Shown: positions 33,882-43,311, counted from the stretch's first letter. The stretch: 64,000 bases of DNA from Sediminispirochaeta smaragdinae DSM 11293 (GCF_000143985.1 NC_014364.1:4414582-4478581), one strand, 5' to 3'. The notes: a model not told the origin generated them from the letters alone. Program-made: numbers and translations.

Positions 33882-34397
33882 ATGGAAGCTGATAATTCTA
33901 TCCTGGATACCCCTGCATTCAAGGTTAACCAGCACGTGGTATACCCACTTCAAGGAGTGGGCATCATTACCGATATTCAAGAACGGGTACTTAAAGGGAA
34001 AAAGACCCTTTACTATGTCATCTATCTGGAACTTTCGGACATGACCGTGATGATCCCGACCGATAAGACCGACGAGAGGGGCATTCGTGCAATTGTACCG
34101 AAGGAAGAGGCAGAAAAGGCGCTTCAACTCATAAGTGAAGAGTATGAACCCGTTACCGCAGACTGGAAAATGCGATACCAGATGAATCTTGATCTTTTGC
34201 GAAGCGGAAGCATCAACGACATCGCCACCGTGGTTCGTGCACTTTATCATCGAAGTAAGGTAAAAGAACTTCCGATACAGGAACGAAAGCTCTACGACGA
34301 TGCGATGAAGATTCTTATTGATGAGGTAACCTGCTCTCTCGGCAAGAAAAAAAGCGATGTAGAGGAACTCATCTTCGAACGGTTGGAGAGTGAGTGA
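33882..34397 (+). CDS. carD: CarD-family RNA polymerase-binding regulator
   Basis: About 171 residues. The N-terminal Tudor-like RNA-polymerase-interacting domain is recognised by FKVNQHVVYPLQGVGIITDI and YYVIYLELSDMTVMIPTDK; a C-terminal helical DNA-contacting domain follows (MRYQMNLDLLRSG, IATVVRALYHRSK, MKILIDEV). CarD proteins bind the polymerase beta subunit and tune initiation, often at rRNA promoters. The start is placed at ATG 33882 because the frame upstream is the promoter itself. No ribosome site precedes it, so the mRNA is probably leaderless. The gene overlaps ispD (GTGA). Confidence 0.88.
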   Translation: MEADNSILDTPAFKVNQHVVYPLQGVGIITDIQERVLKGKKTLYYVIYLELSDMTVMIPTDKTDERGIRAIVPKEEAEKALQLISEEYEPVTADWKMRYQMNLDLLRSGSINDIATVVRALYHRSKVKELPIQERKLYDDAMKILIDEVTCSLGKKKSDVEELIFERLESE

Positions 34398-35095
34398 AAT
34401 CGGAGGTTCTTCCCTCGGCACTTTTGCTTACCGCCGCGGGAAGCAGTTCTCGATTTCTTGCCTCGAGTGCTCAAAGACAAAAAAAAGAGTATGCGGATAT
34501 TGCCGGAGTTCCTGTCCTTCTGCATGCTCTTGAACCCTTTCTTCGAATTTCAACAGTCAGAAACATCGTCATTACCTGTCCTGCGGGAGATGAAGAGGTA
34601 GTTACCCATCTGCTGCAGGATTGGCCGTTTGCCCCGCTTCTCGAAAACCGCTTTCCGTTCTTGGTTTCCGGAGGTTCCAGCAGGCAAGCCTCGGTACTTG
34701 CAGGGTTAGAGGCCCTTGAAGGAAGCGGTGCCGCTATCGTCTTGATCCACGACGGTGCAAGACCCTGGATAACGAAAGAAGTCATCGAACGGGTGATGCA
34801 CGGAGTCGAAGAACACGGCGCAGCAATCCCCGTGGCCCCCTCCACCAGCGCCATGAAAATGGTAGATGAGTCAGGAAAAATCCTTCGCCACCTGCCCCGC
34901 AGCCAGACGGTAGAGGCACAGACGCCCCAAGGCTTTCGCTTTCCTGAAATTCTCACCGCCCATCGAAAGGTCTTCGGTGACGGAAAACTCTATATCGACG
35001 ATGCCGAGGTCTATGATAAGGTCATTGGGCCGGTTTTCACCGTCGACGGGGACCCAAATAATCGAAAAATCACGTACAGGAGCGACCTATCATGA
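34394..35095 (+). CDS. ispD: 2-C-methyl-D-erythritol 4-phosphate cytidylyltransferase
   Basis: A 233-residue enzyme of the non-mevalonate isoprenoid pathway that makes CDP-methylerythritol. The cytidylyltransferase signature LLTAAGSSSRF, the lysine in QKKEY, IHDGARPWI and VEAQTPQGFRF are present. It starts with GTG inside the carD stop and overlaps ispF by 4 nt (ATGA), so translation is coupled. Confidence 0.95.
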   Translation: MKSEVLPSALLLTAAGSSSRFLASSAQRQKKEYADIAGVPVLLHALEPFLRISTVRNIVITCPAGDEEVVTHLLQDWPFAPLLENRFPFLVSGGSSRQASVLAGLEALEGSGAAIVLIHDGARPWITKEVIERVMHGVEEHGAAIPVAPSTSAMKMVDESGKILRHLPRSQTVEAQTPQGFRFPEILTAHRKVFGDGKLYIDDAEVYDKVIGPVFTVDGDPNNRKITYRSDLS

Positions 35096-35592
35096 GTAAC
35101 TTGCGAATCGGTCAAGGCTGGGATCTTCATCGCCTTGCATCCGGCCGACGCCTTATCATCGGTGGCGTAGAGATTCCCTCACCAAAGGGAGAAGTTGGGC
35201 ATAGTGATGGCGACGTCCTTATTCACGCCCTTATCGATGCCCTGCTCGGAGCCGCCTCCCTCGGAGATATCGGCAGCCACTTTCCTCCTTCCGATGATCG
35301 CTGGAAAGATGCCGACAGTGGCGATCTCCTTCGAAAGAGCCTTAAGTTGATCAGGGAAGCTGGCTTCCGTCCGGTACATGTCGACTCCACCGTGATTCTT
35401 CAGGAAATCAGGCTTTCCGGCTATCGGGAAACGATTAGGAATAAGCTGGCACAATTGCTCGAGCTTTCCGTCGAACAGGTGTCGGTAAAGGCAAAAACAA
35501 AGGAGGGGGTTGATGCAACCGGTCACGGCGAAGCCATCGAGGCAATGGTGGTGGTGCTCCTTGGTGAAGACGATCCCTCTGTCTGGTTATGA
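35092..35592 (+). CDS. ispF: 2-C-methyl-D-erythritol 2,4-cyclodiphosphate synthase
   Basis: A 166-residue trimeric enzyme that cyclises CDP-methylerythritol phosphate. Metal ligands are in GWDLHRL (D, H) and HALIDALLGAASLGDIG; HSDGDVL and the C-terminal VSVKAKTKEGVDATGHGEAI match the family. It overlaps ispD and nth by 4 nt each. Normal length. Confidence 0.95.
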   Translation: MSNLRIGQGWDLHRLASGRRLIIGGVEIPSPKGEVGHSDGDVLIHALIDALLGAASLGDIGSHFPPSDDRWKDADSGDLLRKSLKLIREAGFRPVHVDSTVILQEIRLSGYRETIRNKLAQLLELSVEQVSVKAKTKEGVDATGHGEAIEAMVVVLLGEDDPSVWL

Positions 35593-36263
35593 ACACGGCT
35601 GAACATCTTTCCATCGAGCGTTACGGAGGGTGGAATCTCCTCATTGAGAACATTCGCAAGGCCACGGGACGTGCACCGGTCCCCTCGGTTACGGCGGTTG
35701 CCGACGAGGTAAGGGACCCCTACCGTGTTCTTGTTAGTACCATTATCAGTCTGCGTACAAAAGATGCGGTAACCCTTGAGTCTTCCAGGCGGCTCTTCCA
35801 AGAAGCACCGGACCTCGGATCCCTGGCAGCCATGGATACAGAACAGATAGCAAAGCTGATTTATCCCGCTGGTTTTTACCGGGTAAAGGCCGCACAGTTG
35901 AAGACGATTGCGATGAAACTGAAAGAAACGGGGGTTCCGGCAGAGCGCGACCGCTTACTTGCACTTCCCGGGGTCGGCAGAAAAACGGCCAACCTTGTCC
36001 TTGGCCTTGCCTTCGGTATTCCTGCAATATGCGTAGATGTCCATGTTCACCGTATTTCCAACAGATTGGGATTGATTACCACCACAACCCCGGAAAAAAG
36101 TGAAATGGCCCTCGAGGCTATCTTGCCCCGCCGGTACTGGATTGAAATCAACACCCTATTCGTGGCCTTTGGCCAAACACTTTGTAAACCGGTCAGTCCG
36201 CTTTGCTCGCGCTGTCCTCTTGCAGACGTCTGTCCTCAAAACGGGGTTGAACGCAGCAGATAA
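35589..36263 (+). CDS. nth: Endonuclease III (DNA glycosylase/AP lyase)
   Basis: A 224-residue base-excision-repair enzyme removing oxidised pyrimidines. The helix-hairpin-helix LPGVGRKTANLVLG contains the catalytic lysine, and VDVHVHRISNRLGL carries the catalytic aspartate. The four cysteines of the 4Fe-4S cluster are in CKPVSPLCSRCPLADVC. It ends the carD-ispD-ispF-nth operon. A weak AGGG/CCCT hairpin followed by a T run (36264-36297) may terminate the transcript. Confidence 0.95.
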   Translation: MNTAEHLSIERYGGWNLLIENIRKATGRAPVPSVTAVADEVRDPYRVLVSTIISLRTKDAVTLESSRRLFQEAPDLGSLAAMDTEQIAKLIYPAGFYRVKAAQLKTIAMKLKETGVPAERDRLLALPGVGRKTANLVLGLAFGIPAICVDVHVHRISNRLGLITTTTPEKSEMALEAILPRRYWIEINTLFVAFGQTLCKPVSPLCSRCPLADVCPQNGVERSR

Positions 36264-36318
36264 GGGTAAATTACGCCCTAATAAAATCATTTTTTTGCAC
36301 GTTTCTATTTATAGTAAC

Positions 36319-36347
36319 TTGACAAAAAAAGAAGGCCCTTTTAAGAT
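36319..36347 (+). promoter_or_regulatory. trp operon promoter
   Basis: A near-consensus promoter: TTGACA (36319-36324), 17-nt spacer, TAAGAT (36342-36347). The start point predicted 6-7 nt later coincides with the ATG of the leader peptide at 36354. Confidence 0.8.
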
Positions 36348-36353
36348 ATGGTT

Positions 36354-36413
36354 ATGGAAAAGAAAAGCCTTATAACATCGATACAGAATAATTGGTGGGC
36401 CTGGCAGCTGTAG
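36354..36413 (+). CDS. trpL: trp leader peptide
   Basis: A 19-codon frame ending NNWWAWQL, with three Trp codons at 36393, 36396 and 36402 close to its stop at 36411-36413. It lies between the promoter and a terminator hairpin upstream of trpE, the textbook layout for ribosome-mediated attenuation: stalling at Trp codons when charged tRNA-Trp is scarce should free the antiterminator. There is no ribosome site; an in-frame ATG at 36348 falls inside the promoter's discriminator, so translation probably begins at the 5' end of the mRNA. Confidence 0.85.
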   Translation: MEKKSLITSIQNNWWAWQL

Positions 36414-36414
36414 C

Positions 36415-36471
36415 TGGGTCCTGGAGACGAGATATTCGCGGACCCATAGCAAGGGCCCGCGGTTTTTTTTT
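36415..36471 (+). terminator. trp attenuator (antiterminator/terminator pair)
   Basis: Terminator: CGCGGACCC (36437-36445) pairs with GGGCCCGCG (36453-36461), one mismatch, 7-nt loop, nine T residues. Antiterminator: TGGGTCC (36415-36421) pairs perfectly with GGACCCA (36440-36446), which would destroy the terminator stem. A competing upstream pairing uses CAGCT/AGCTG around the leader stop codon. Confidence 0.85.
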
Positions 36472-36474
36472 GCA

Positions 36475-36502
36475 AAAGACCGCCAAAAGGCGGTCTTTTT
36501 TT
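36475..36502 (+). terminator. Second intrinsic terminator before trpE
   Basis: AAAGACCGCC (36475-36484) and GGCGGTCTTT (36489-36498), perfect 10 bp, AAAA loop, T run to 36502. It begins 3 nt after the attenuator's T run and ends about 20 nt before the trpE ATG. Confidence 0.8.
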
Positions 36503-36523
36503 ATGACCTCAACAGGAGAAAAC

Positions 36524-37966
36524 ATGAAAAGAGAACCGAAAGAACAGGACAAAGAAAAACATCTGATCAAGATGATCCCGGGCAACGGCAGAGCTCCCCA
36601 TCAGCTGGCCCGTCTGCTCAATGCAAAAATGCTCCTTGAATCGGCATCCTTCGAAGATGGGAAGGCCCGCTATTCCCTGATCATGGTAGATGAGGCCTTC
36701 CGTCTCGTTCAGCGAAAAGATCAAATCTACTTCAAATGTCCGGAAGATCGAAGAGAGCTTCGTTACGATGTACAGGGAGATATTCTCGATGCTCTGAACG
36801 AGATTGCTAATCGATATGCCCCACCCCATCAGGACTTTCCCTTCCCCGCCGGCGGAGTTGGCTATGTAAGTTACGAATTCTCGGCCAAATGCGACACCAT
36901 ACACTTTATCGACAGGGAAGACCCTCTCGATATGCCGGAAGCCCTCTTCCTCTTTGGCCATCGCTTTGTCATCGTCGACCACCGCACAAGTTTGCTCTAC
37001 CTGATCGGAATCAACTACCGGGAACACCGCATCAATATAGAATCTGCAATGACCGAACTTGAACAGCTCCTTGCCAAACAATCAGTTCTGCAAGAACCAG
37101 TTGCGAAAACGATGACAGTAAAGCATGGCACAGTGGTCTCCGGACGTTCGGAGGAAGAGCGGGAATGGTATCTCAAAGGAGTTCAGAGGGTACGGGAGGA
37201 GATTATTGCAGGAAATCTTCTCCAGGGAGTCCTCTCGAGAAGGATTGTCTTCGAGAGCGACATGTCGGCCATCGATGCTTATGTACGGCTGCGGGCAGGT
37301 GACCCCTCCCCGTATCATTTCTATTTCGATTTCGGCGACTGCCAGCTTTTCGGAGCATCCCCGGAGGTCCACGTTTCGGTCAAGGAAGGAACAGCATCCA
37401 TGAAACCTATTGCAGGGACAAAACGACGAGGAAAAAGTCGGGAGGAGGATATTGAGGCGGAGATGGCGCTTCGGGAAGATCCGAAGGAAAAAGCCGAACA
37501 CCTTATGCTGGTCGATCTTGCCCGAAACGATCTCGGAAGGGTGTGTAAACCGGGAACAATAAAGGTGGACGACTTTATGAGCATAGAACGCTTTTCCCAG
37601 GTGATGCATATCGTCTCCAGGGTTTCGGGCAAACTTGCCCCCGGCAAAGAGGGAATAGATGCACTGAGAGCGACCTTTCCGGCCGGTACCGTTAGCGGGG
37701 CACCTAAAATCAAGGCCATCGAGATCCTCGATGCCATCGAACCCCACAGGAGGGGGTTCTATTCAGGCGTTGTCGGCTATCTGGAACCCGGTGGGAACCT
37801 CGATAGCTGTATCACCATCAGATCTGCCCTGAAAAAAGAGGGGAGATTTATCCTACAGGCCGGAGCCGGACTTGTGTACGACTCCATACCTGAAAACGAA
37901 TACGACGAAACAGAAGCAAAACTTTCGGCCCTTGCACAGGCCGTCGGATTGGAGGCAAAAGCATGA
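36524..37966 (+). CDS. trpE: Anthranilate synthase component I
   Basis: A 480-residue chorismate-utilising enzyme, which with TrpG converts chorismate and glutamine to anthranilate. The tryptophan feedback-site motif LLES is present near the N terminus ([10 protein letters not shown]). The catalytic chorismate-binding domain shows PVAGTKRRG-like [38 protein letters not shown] and [14 protein letters not shown] precedes the ATG; longer frames run back into the attenuator. It overlaps trpGD by 4 nt. Transcription is controlled by the leader. Confidence 0.95.
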   Translation: MKREPKEQDKEKHLIKMIPGNGRAPHQLARLLNAKMLLESASFEDGKARYSLIMVDEAFRLVQRKDQIYFKCPEDRRELRYDVQGDILDALNEIANRYAPPHQDFPFPAGGVGYVSYEFSAKCDTIHFIDREDPLDMPEALFLFGHRFVIVDHRTSLLYLIGINYREHRINIESAMTELEQLLAKQSVLQEPVAKTMTVKHGTVVSGRSEEEREWYLKGVQRVREEIIAGNLLQGVLSRRIVFESDMSAIDAYVRLRAGDPSPYHFYFDFGDCQLFGASPEVHVSVKEGTASMKPIAGTKRRGKSREEDIEAEMALREDPKEKAEHLMLVDLARNDLGRVCKPGTIKVDDFMSIERFSQVMHIVSRVSGKLAPGKEGIDALRATFPAGTVSGAPKIKAIEILDAIEPHRRGFYSGVVGYLEPGGNLDSCITIRSALKKEGRFILQAGAGLVYDSIPENEYDETEAKLSALAQAVGLEAKA

Positions 37967-39588
37967 TTGTATTGATCGATAACTACGATTCCTTTACCTA
38001 CAACCTTTTCCAGATGATCAGCGAATTGAGCAGCGAAGAGGTAACGGTGCTGCGTAACGACGAAACGAACATCAAAAGCATCGAAGCATTGGCCCCTTCA
38101 AAAATCGTCATCAGCCCCGGGCCGGGCCGTCCGGAAGAGGCGGGAATTACCTTGGAAGTAATCCGTCATTTTGTGGGAAGACTTCCCATTCTCGGAATCT
38201 GTCTCGGTCACCAAGCCATTGCGGCCGCCTTTGGTGCCAAGATCGTCGGAGCAAAGCATATCTGCCACGGTAAGGCCGAATACATGGATCTCGACGGCCG
38301 GGGGCTCTTTCGCTCCGTCCCGTCTCCATCGACCTTTACCAGATACCACTCCCTTGCTGTAGATGAGGCAACGCTTCCCGACTGTTTCGAGGTCTCGGCA
38401 CGTAGCAGCGACGGAGAGATCATGGGAATACGCCACAAGGAACATGTGATCGAAGGGGTACAATTTCATCCCGAATCGGTAGGATCAGCGGAAGGCAGAA
38501 GGATCCTCGGAAATTTTCTCCACTATCACCGTGAATCATTCTCACCCAAGGCCTACATATCCAGGATGCTCATTGGTGAACACCTCAGTAGAAGTGAAGC
38601 CGAAAATATCATGGAAGACCTAACCGACGGAAACCTGACGCCAAGTCAGATTGCAGGTTTTTTGGTTGCCATGAACGCCAAGGGGATTACGCCGGAAGAG
38701 ATAGCGGGATGTGCTGCCGTACTCCAGCGAAAACGTACCCCCCTTGTAGCGGAGGGCAATCTCCTGGACACCTGCGGAACCGGCGGGGATGAAATCGGCA
38801 CCTTCAACATCAGCAGTTTCGCGGCCCTGGCCGCGGCCGCATGCGGGGCAAAGGTGGCAAAGCACGGGAACAGAGCGGTTTCAAGCCGTAGCGGAAGCGC
38901 CGACTTTTATCAGGCCCTCGGCATACGAACGGGTTTGAAACCTGCCGGAGCGGCAAAAGTACTGGAAGAGACCGGCTTCTCCTTTCTTTTCGCCCCAACC
39001 TACCACAGCGCCATGCGCTTTGCAGCAACACCGAGGCGGGAACTCGGTATAAAAACCATCATGAATCTCTTAGGTCCCCTGGTAAACCCCGCGGCAGCCC
39101 AATATCAGATCATCGGGGTCTTCGATGAGGCCTATTGCGAACCCATGGCACAGGCGGCGCATATGCTCGGGATCAAACGAGTAATGGTAGTATACGGAAC
39201 CGACGGGCAGGATGAAATTTCCGTATGTGCCCCATCCAGAATCGTTATGATGGAGGAGGACGGCACCATGACCACAAGCACCTTCGATCCCAAAGAACTT
39301 GGAATCGCTTCTCATCCCTTAGAGGAGCTTATAGGAGGAGATGGACAGGAAAACGGCAAACTTGCAAAAGAGATCCTCGAAGGAAAGGGGCGGACAGCCA
39401 TACGGGATGCGGTTGCAGTAAACGGTGGCGCTGCCCTGACGGTCTACGGCATAAGTGAATCGATCCGGGAAGGGACCGAGATGGTTATGAAAGCCCTTAG
39501 CGACGGCTCTGTAAAGCGACAGCTGGAAGCAGTTGTTGCAAGCAGCGCCAGGATCGCAATGGAAGAGGAGCGGGGTGATGTCGCCTGA
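37963..39588 (+). CDS. trpGD: Fused anthranilate synthase component II / anthranilate phosphoribosyltransferase
   Basis: A 541-residue bifunctional protein. Residues 1-190 are a glutamine amidotransferase (TrpG): [11 protein letters not shown], nucleophile C80 in LGICLGHQ, and H169/E171 in VQFHPES. Residues ~198-541 are TrpD, which adds phosphoribose to anthranilate: [32 protein letters not shown] and [19 protein letters not shown]. The same fusion occurs in enteric bacteria. It overlaps trpCF by 11 nt. Confidence 0.95.
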   Translation: MIVLIDNYDSFTYNLFQMISELSSEEVTVLRNDETNIKSIEALAPSKIVISPGPGRPEEAGITLEVIRHFVGRLPILGICLGHQAIAAAFGAKIVGAKHICHGKAEYMDLDGRGLFRSVPSPSTFTRYHSLAVDEATLPDCFEVSARSSDGEIMGIRHKEHVIEGVQFHPESVGSAEGRRILGNFLHYHRESFSPKAYISRMLIGEHLSRSEAENIMEDLTDGNLTPSQIAGFLVAMNAKGITPEEIAGCAAVLQRKRTPLVAEGNLLDTCGTGGDEIGTFNISSFAALAAAACGAKVAKHGNRAVSSRSGSADFYQALGIRTGLKPAGAAKVLEETGFSFLFAPTYHSAMRFAATPRRELGIKTIMNLLGPLVNPAAAQYQIIGVFDEAYCEPMAQAAHMLGIKRVMVVYGTDGQDEISVCAPSRIVMMEEDGTMTTSTFDPKELGIASHPLEELIGGDGQENGKLAKEILEGKGRTAIRDAVAVNGGAALTVYGISESIREGTEMVMKALSDGSVKRQLEAVVASSARIAMEEERGDVA

Positions 39589-41158
39589 GACAGCCGGTAC
39601 AAAGCTTCCCAATATTCTCGAGCGGATCGTTACAAGGCGCAGGGAGCGCCTTACAGCAGAAGGAAGCCTTCTTTCGGCCCAGGAGCCTTCATGGGGAAAA
39701 AACAAGGCTCCTGCCCCTCTGCCTTTTCTTCCCCAGGGAGGGCTTATCTGTGAAGTAAAGCGGAAAAGTCCAAGCAGGGGCCACATAGCCGAGATCACGG
39801 ACCCGGTCGCTCTGGCAAAGCGATACCAACAATTGGGAGCCTCGGCAATATCCGTACTCACCGAGGAAGACCACTTTGGAGGCTCTCTCAACGATTTGGC
39901 AACGATCAAAGAAAAGCTTCCCGATATGCCGCTTCTGCGCAAAGATTTTCTCTTCGATGGTGAGGATGTAGTGGTAAGCAGGCGTTTCGGGGCAGATGCA
40001 GTGCTCCTCATCACCCGGATTCTCGAACAAAGCGCCGTTGAAGAAATGTTCTCCGCTGCCCGAGAACTGGGCATGACGGTACTTGCCGAGGCCCACAGCA
40101 GGGAAGATATTGAAAGGCTCAGGGGCTTCGCACCAAAGCTCATCGGCATCAACAGCAGGGACCTGGCAAGCTTTCGGATCGACCCCTTCGGCCCCGCCGC
40201 CCTTGCCGATGCCATCCAGTGGCCCACCGTTCTTGTCTGGGAATCCGGGATTCTCGGCGCCGAAGAGGCGAAGATCGCAGCAGGATGCGGCTTTGCCGCA
40301 GCCCTTGTCGGAGAGGGAGTGGTCACCGCCCCGGAAAGAATTCCCGATATCACTACAGCACTCTCGGCAGCGGACCAGAAAAACAACGCTCCCTTTTTCT
40401 GGAAAGCCCTGGCCGTTAAGCAAGCTGCCCTGCAAGATGCAGCCCCAAATGGAGAGAGACCAGAGAGGCCGCGCCCCTTGGTGAAGCTCTGCGGCATTAC
40501 CCGCATGGAAGATGCGCAAAAGGCGGCCGAGGCCGGAGCGGACATTCTTGGATTCATTCTCGCCCCATCCAAACGCAAAGCAGAGGCCGACTTCATTCGA
40601 TCGGTTGCTTCTGCGGCACAGGATAGGCCGGATTCCCCCCTTGGCAGAGCACTACGGGTGGCGGTCATTGTAGAAAGGAAAGAGGGAATAGAGGCAAAAG
40701 AGCAGATTGATCAAGCCAGAAAGCTGCTGGCAGAGGGGGCTATCCACGGGGTCCAGCTCCACGGCGATAGTTCCCCTGAGCTTTGCGCCGCCACCGCTTT
40801 CCCCTATTTTAAGGCGTTGCGGCCCTCCTCGATTGCCGAGGCAAAACAGCTGGCTGCAACGCCGAAAGAGGGAGGGTACCGTTGCCCAAGGATACTTGTC
40901 GATGCCTTTTCATCAGAGGCCTATGGAGGAACGGGAAAAGCGGTGGACCCGGATATCGTGCGGGCCGTCATCGAGCGCTCGGGCAGGCCGCTCTGGCTTG
41001 CCGGGGGTATCACTCCGGAAAATGTGGAAGCCATTGTAACACGCTATAAGCCGGAGCTTATCGACATAGCTTCGGGCGTGGAAGAGGGGCCGGGAATCAA
41101 GGACCACCATCGTATCGAACAGCTTTTCGAAGCAATACAAAGGAGCTGCATATCATGA
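39578..41158 (+). CDS. trpCF: Fused indole-3-glycerol-phosphate synthase / phosphoribosylanthranilate isomerase
   Basis: A 526-residue bifunctional enzyme. The N-terminal TrpC barrel shows [31 protein letters not shown] and IGINSRDL; the C-terminal TrpF barrel begins about residue 300 with [12 protein letters not shown], then GVQLHGDS and the end motif [10 protein letters not shown]. About 35 residues link the two. GAGGAG precedes the ATG at 39578, inside the trpGD end. In pathway order TrpF acts before TrpC. Confidence 0.94.
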   Translation: MSPETAGTKLPNILERIVTRRRERLTAEGSLLSAQEPSWGKNKAPAPLPFLPQGGLICEVKRKSPSRGHIAEITDPVALAKRYQQLGASAISVLTEEDHFGGSLNDLATIKEKLPDMPLLRKDFLFDGEDVVVSRRFGADAVLLITRILEQSAVEEMFSAARELGMTVLAEAHSREDIERLRGFAPKLIGINSRDLASFRIDPFGPAALADAIQWPTVLVWESGILGAEEAKIAAGCGFAAALVGEGVVTAPERIPDITTALSAADQKNNAPFFWKALAVKQAALQDAAPNGERPERPRPLVKLCGITRMEDAQKAAEAGADILGFILAPSKRKAEADFIRSVASAAQDRPDSPLGRALRVAVIVERKEGIEAKEQIDQARKLLAEGAIHGVQLHGDSSPELCAATAFPYFKALRPSSIAEAKQLAATPKEGGYRCPRILVDAFSSEAYGGTGKAVDPDIVRAVIERSGRPLWLAGGITPENVEAIVTRYKPELIDIASGVEEGPGIKDHHRIEQLFEAIQRSCIS

Positions 41159-42408
41159 ATAGAGAGGATTCGAAGAAGTCAGGATACTTCGGTCGCTTTG
41201 GAGGAGCATATGTTGCCGAAGTGTTGAGACCGGCCCTTCTGGAGCTTGAGACAGCCTTTGGCAAGGCTATGAAGGATCAGAGTTTCCTCGCAGAGCTTGA
41301 TAGGATCGGGAAAGAGTATATCGGCCGTCCGACCCCCCTACTCCATGCCAAAAACGCCAGCCGGGCTATCGGCGGGGCCGAGATGTACATTAAACTTGAG
41401 GGTTTGGCCAACACCGGAGCCCATAAGATCAACAACGCCGTGGGACAGGCCATGCTTGCAAAGCGAATGGGCAAGACGCGCATCATCGCCGAAACAGGGG
41501 CAGGCCAACATGGTCTTGCCACTGCAGCTGCTTGTGCACGCCTCGGTTTGGAATGTGTCATTTATATGGGGGAGAAAGACCATAGGCGTCAGCGTCCTAA
41601 TGTTATGTATATGGAGTTTTTCGGCGCTACGGTTATCCCCGTAAAGGGCGGTTCCGGGACCCTTAAGGATGCGGTAAACGAGGCCCTTCGGGACTGGGCC
41701 GGAAGTTTTTCAAACACCCACTACCTTATCGGGTCGGCACTGGGTCCTGCCCCCTTTCCAGCAATTGTAAAAGCGTTTCAGTCCGTCATTGGAAGGGAAA
41801 CCGAGCAGCAACTCTCGGAGGCCGGGGTAAAAGCCGACCTTCTGGTCGCATGTGTCGGGGGCGGGAGCAATTCCATCGGCTTCTTCTCTCCCTGGATAGA
41901 TGAGCCGACCTTGAATGAGCACCTAAAGACCAGGCTATTGGGAGCAGAAGCAGGAGGAAAGGGCAGGGCCCCAGGAGAGCACGCAGCACGTATGGACGGC
42001 TCAGGAAAGGAAGGAATCTTTCAGGGCTACAAGAGCCTCTTTCTCCTTGACGAAGACGGTCAGGTCTACGGTACCCACTCCATCAGCGCCGGTCTCGATT
42101 ACCCGGGCATCGGCCCACGGCTCGCCTGGGAGCATGAACAGGGCAGGATCGAATTTACGAGGGTAAGCGACGAACAGGCCCTGGAGGCCCTGCGTTTCTT
42201 TGCAAAGACCGAGGGCACCCTTTTTGCCCTGGAATCCGCCCATGCCGGGTACGCGGCCATGCAGGAGGCAAAACGCCTCGGTCCGGGAAAGGTCATCGTT
42301 ATCAATATGTCGGGACGAGGTGATAAAGACCTTTTCATCACCGCAGCAAACGAAAAACCGAAAGAATGGGCGGAGTTCCTCCGCCGTGAAGCGGAGGCCT
42401 TATCATGA
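41155..42408 (+). CDS. trpB: Tryptophan synthase beta chain
   Basis: A 417-residue PLP enzyme joining indole and serine. GRFGGAYVAEVL at the N terminus, PLP-lysine motif HKINNA, catalytic Glu in AETGAGQHG, phosphate-binding GGGSNSIG and the C-terminal SGRGDKD are all present. The usual H before TGAHKINN is replaced by N (NTGAHKINN). It is of the standard TrpB1 class and overlaps trpCF and trpA by 4 nt. Confidence 0.95.
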   Translation: MNREDSKKSGYFGRFGGAYVAEVLRPALLELETAFGKAMKDQSFLAELDRIGKEYIGRPTPLLHAKNASRAIGGAEMYIKLEGLANTGAHKINNAVGQAMLAKRMGKTRIIAETGAGQHGLATAAACARLGLECVIYMGEKDHRRQRPNVMYMEFFGATVIPVKGGSGTLKDAVNEALRDWAGSFSNTHYLIGSALGPAPFPAIVKAFQSVIGRETEQQLSEAGVKADLLVACVGGGSNSIGFFSPWIDEPTLNEHLKTRLLGAEAGGKGRAPGEHAARMDGSGKEGIFQGYKSLFLLDEDGQVYGTHSISAGLDYPGIGPRLAWEHEQGRIEFTRVSDEQALEALRFFAKTEGTLFALESAHAGYAAMQEAKRLGPGKVIVINMSGRGDKDLFITAANEKPKEWAEFLRREAEALS

Positions 42409-43187
42409 AGAAAACGAATAGCAAGGATGGCAGCCATAGCCGTCCTCTTTTGATGGCACATCTTATCGCCGGCTATCCCGACCTTGCCACAAGCCTCGAG
42501 ATAGCAAAAGCCCTTGTCGAAGGGGGTGCCCAAATGCTCGAACTGCAGATGCCCTCCTCCGATCCTGCTGCCGACGGGCCTGCCATCCAAGCGGCCTGTA
42601 CCCAGGCCCTTGATCGAGGACTTCGCCTTGATCACGGTTTTGAACTTGCCAAACGTATTGTCGAGGCAACCAAGGTACCTCTTTACATCATGGCATACGC
42701 CTGTCAGATATACGCCCGAGGCATCAAGCGATTTGTCGATGATAGCAGTAAAGCAGGGGCGGCCGGAATCATCGCACCGGACCTTCCAGTGGGAGAAGAT
42801 GAAGGACTTTACGCGGCCTGTGCACAGAGCGGCTTGGATTGTGTACCGGTCATCCCTATTACCGCACCTCAAAAACGGGTAGAGGAGATTATGGCCGCTG
42901 CCAGACCCGCCCGCTGGGTCTACACAGCTCTCAGAGCGGGAATTACCGGTTCGCAAACGAAACTCACCTCTGAGGCCATGGCACTACTCGAAGATATTCG
43001 GCAACGGGGAGCCAGGACCATTGCAGGTTTTGGTATCTCAAGTAAAGGTCAGATAGAGCTGCTTGCAGGCCACAGCGATGCAGTGGTAGCAGGGACCTTC
43101 TTTGTTCGGACAATTGCAAAGGCTCAATTAGAGGGAGAAGCCCCGACAACTGCAGTTCGGATCGCTGCAGAGAAGCTTTTGAGCTAA
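42405..43187 (+). CDS. trpA: Tryptophan synthase alpha chain
   Basis: A 260-residue TIM barrel that cleaves indole-glycerol phosphate and channels indole to TrpB. Catalytic Glu is in LELQMPSSDP and Asp in SDPAADGP. The loop reads MPSSDP where most TrpA proteins have PFSDP, a notable deviation beside the active site. IAGFGISSKGQI near the end is the phosphate-binding region. It is the last gene of the trp operon, followed by a strong terminator. Confidence 0.93.
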   Translation: MKKTNSKDGSHSRPLLMAHLIAGYPDLATSLEIAKALVEGGAQMLELQMPSSDPAADGPAIQAACTQALDRGLRLDHGFELAKRIVEATKVPLYIMAYACQIYARGIKRFVDDSSKAGAAGIIAPDLPVGEDEGLYAACAQSGLDCVPVIPITAPQKRVEEIMAAARPARWVYTALRAGITGSQTKLTSEAMALLEDIRQRGARTIAGFGISSKGQIELLAGHSDAVVAGTFFVRTIAKAQLEGEAPTTAVRIAAEKLLS

Positions 43188-43250
43188 TGATATAACACAG
43201 GTCCCGATTCCTTTGTACAACAACACACACCGGTACCTGCCTGACAAGAA

Positions 43251-43284
43251 AAAGCCCGCTCTTCCAGCCGGAAGAGCGGGCTTT
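43251..43284. terminator. Bidirectional terminator after trpA
   Basis: A perfect 15-bp stem, AAAGCCCGCTCTTCC with GGAAGAGCGGGCTTT, 4-nt loop, between convergent trpA and the P-loop gene. A-rich and T-rich flanks allow termination in either direction. Confidence 0.9.
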
Positions 43285-43311
43285 CATTGCATTGTTAGAA
43301 AAGTATTATAC

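Noticed and set aside
36392-36523. N-terminal extension of TrpE across the leader
   Set aside because: The frame crosses both terminator hairpins and has no TrpE similarity; the ATG at 36524 has its own AGGAG site.
39319-40668. A 449-codon minus-strand frame opposite trpCF
   Set aside because: Low-complexity Ser/Ala/Arg-rich translation typical of an antisense shadow; the plus strand encodes clear TrpC and TrpF motifs.
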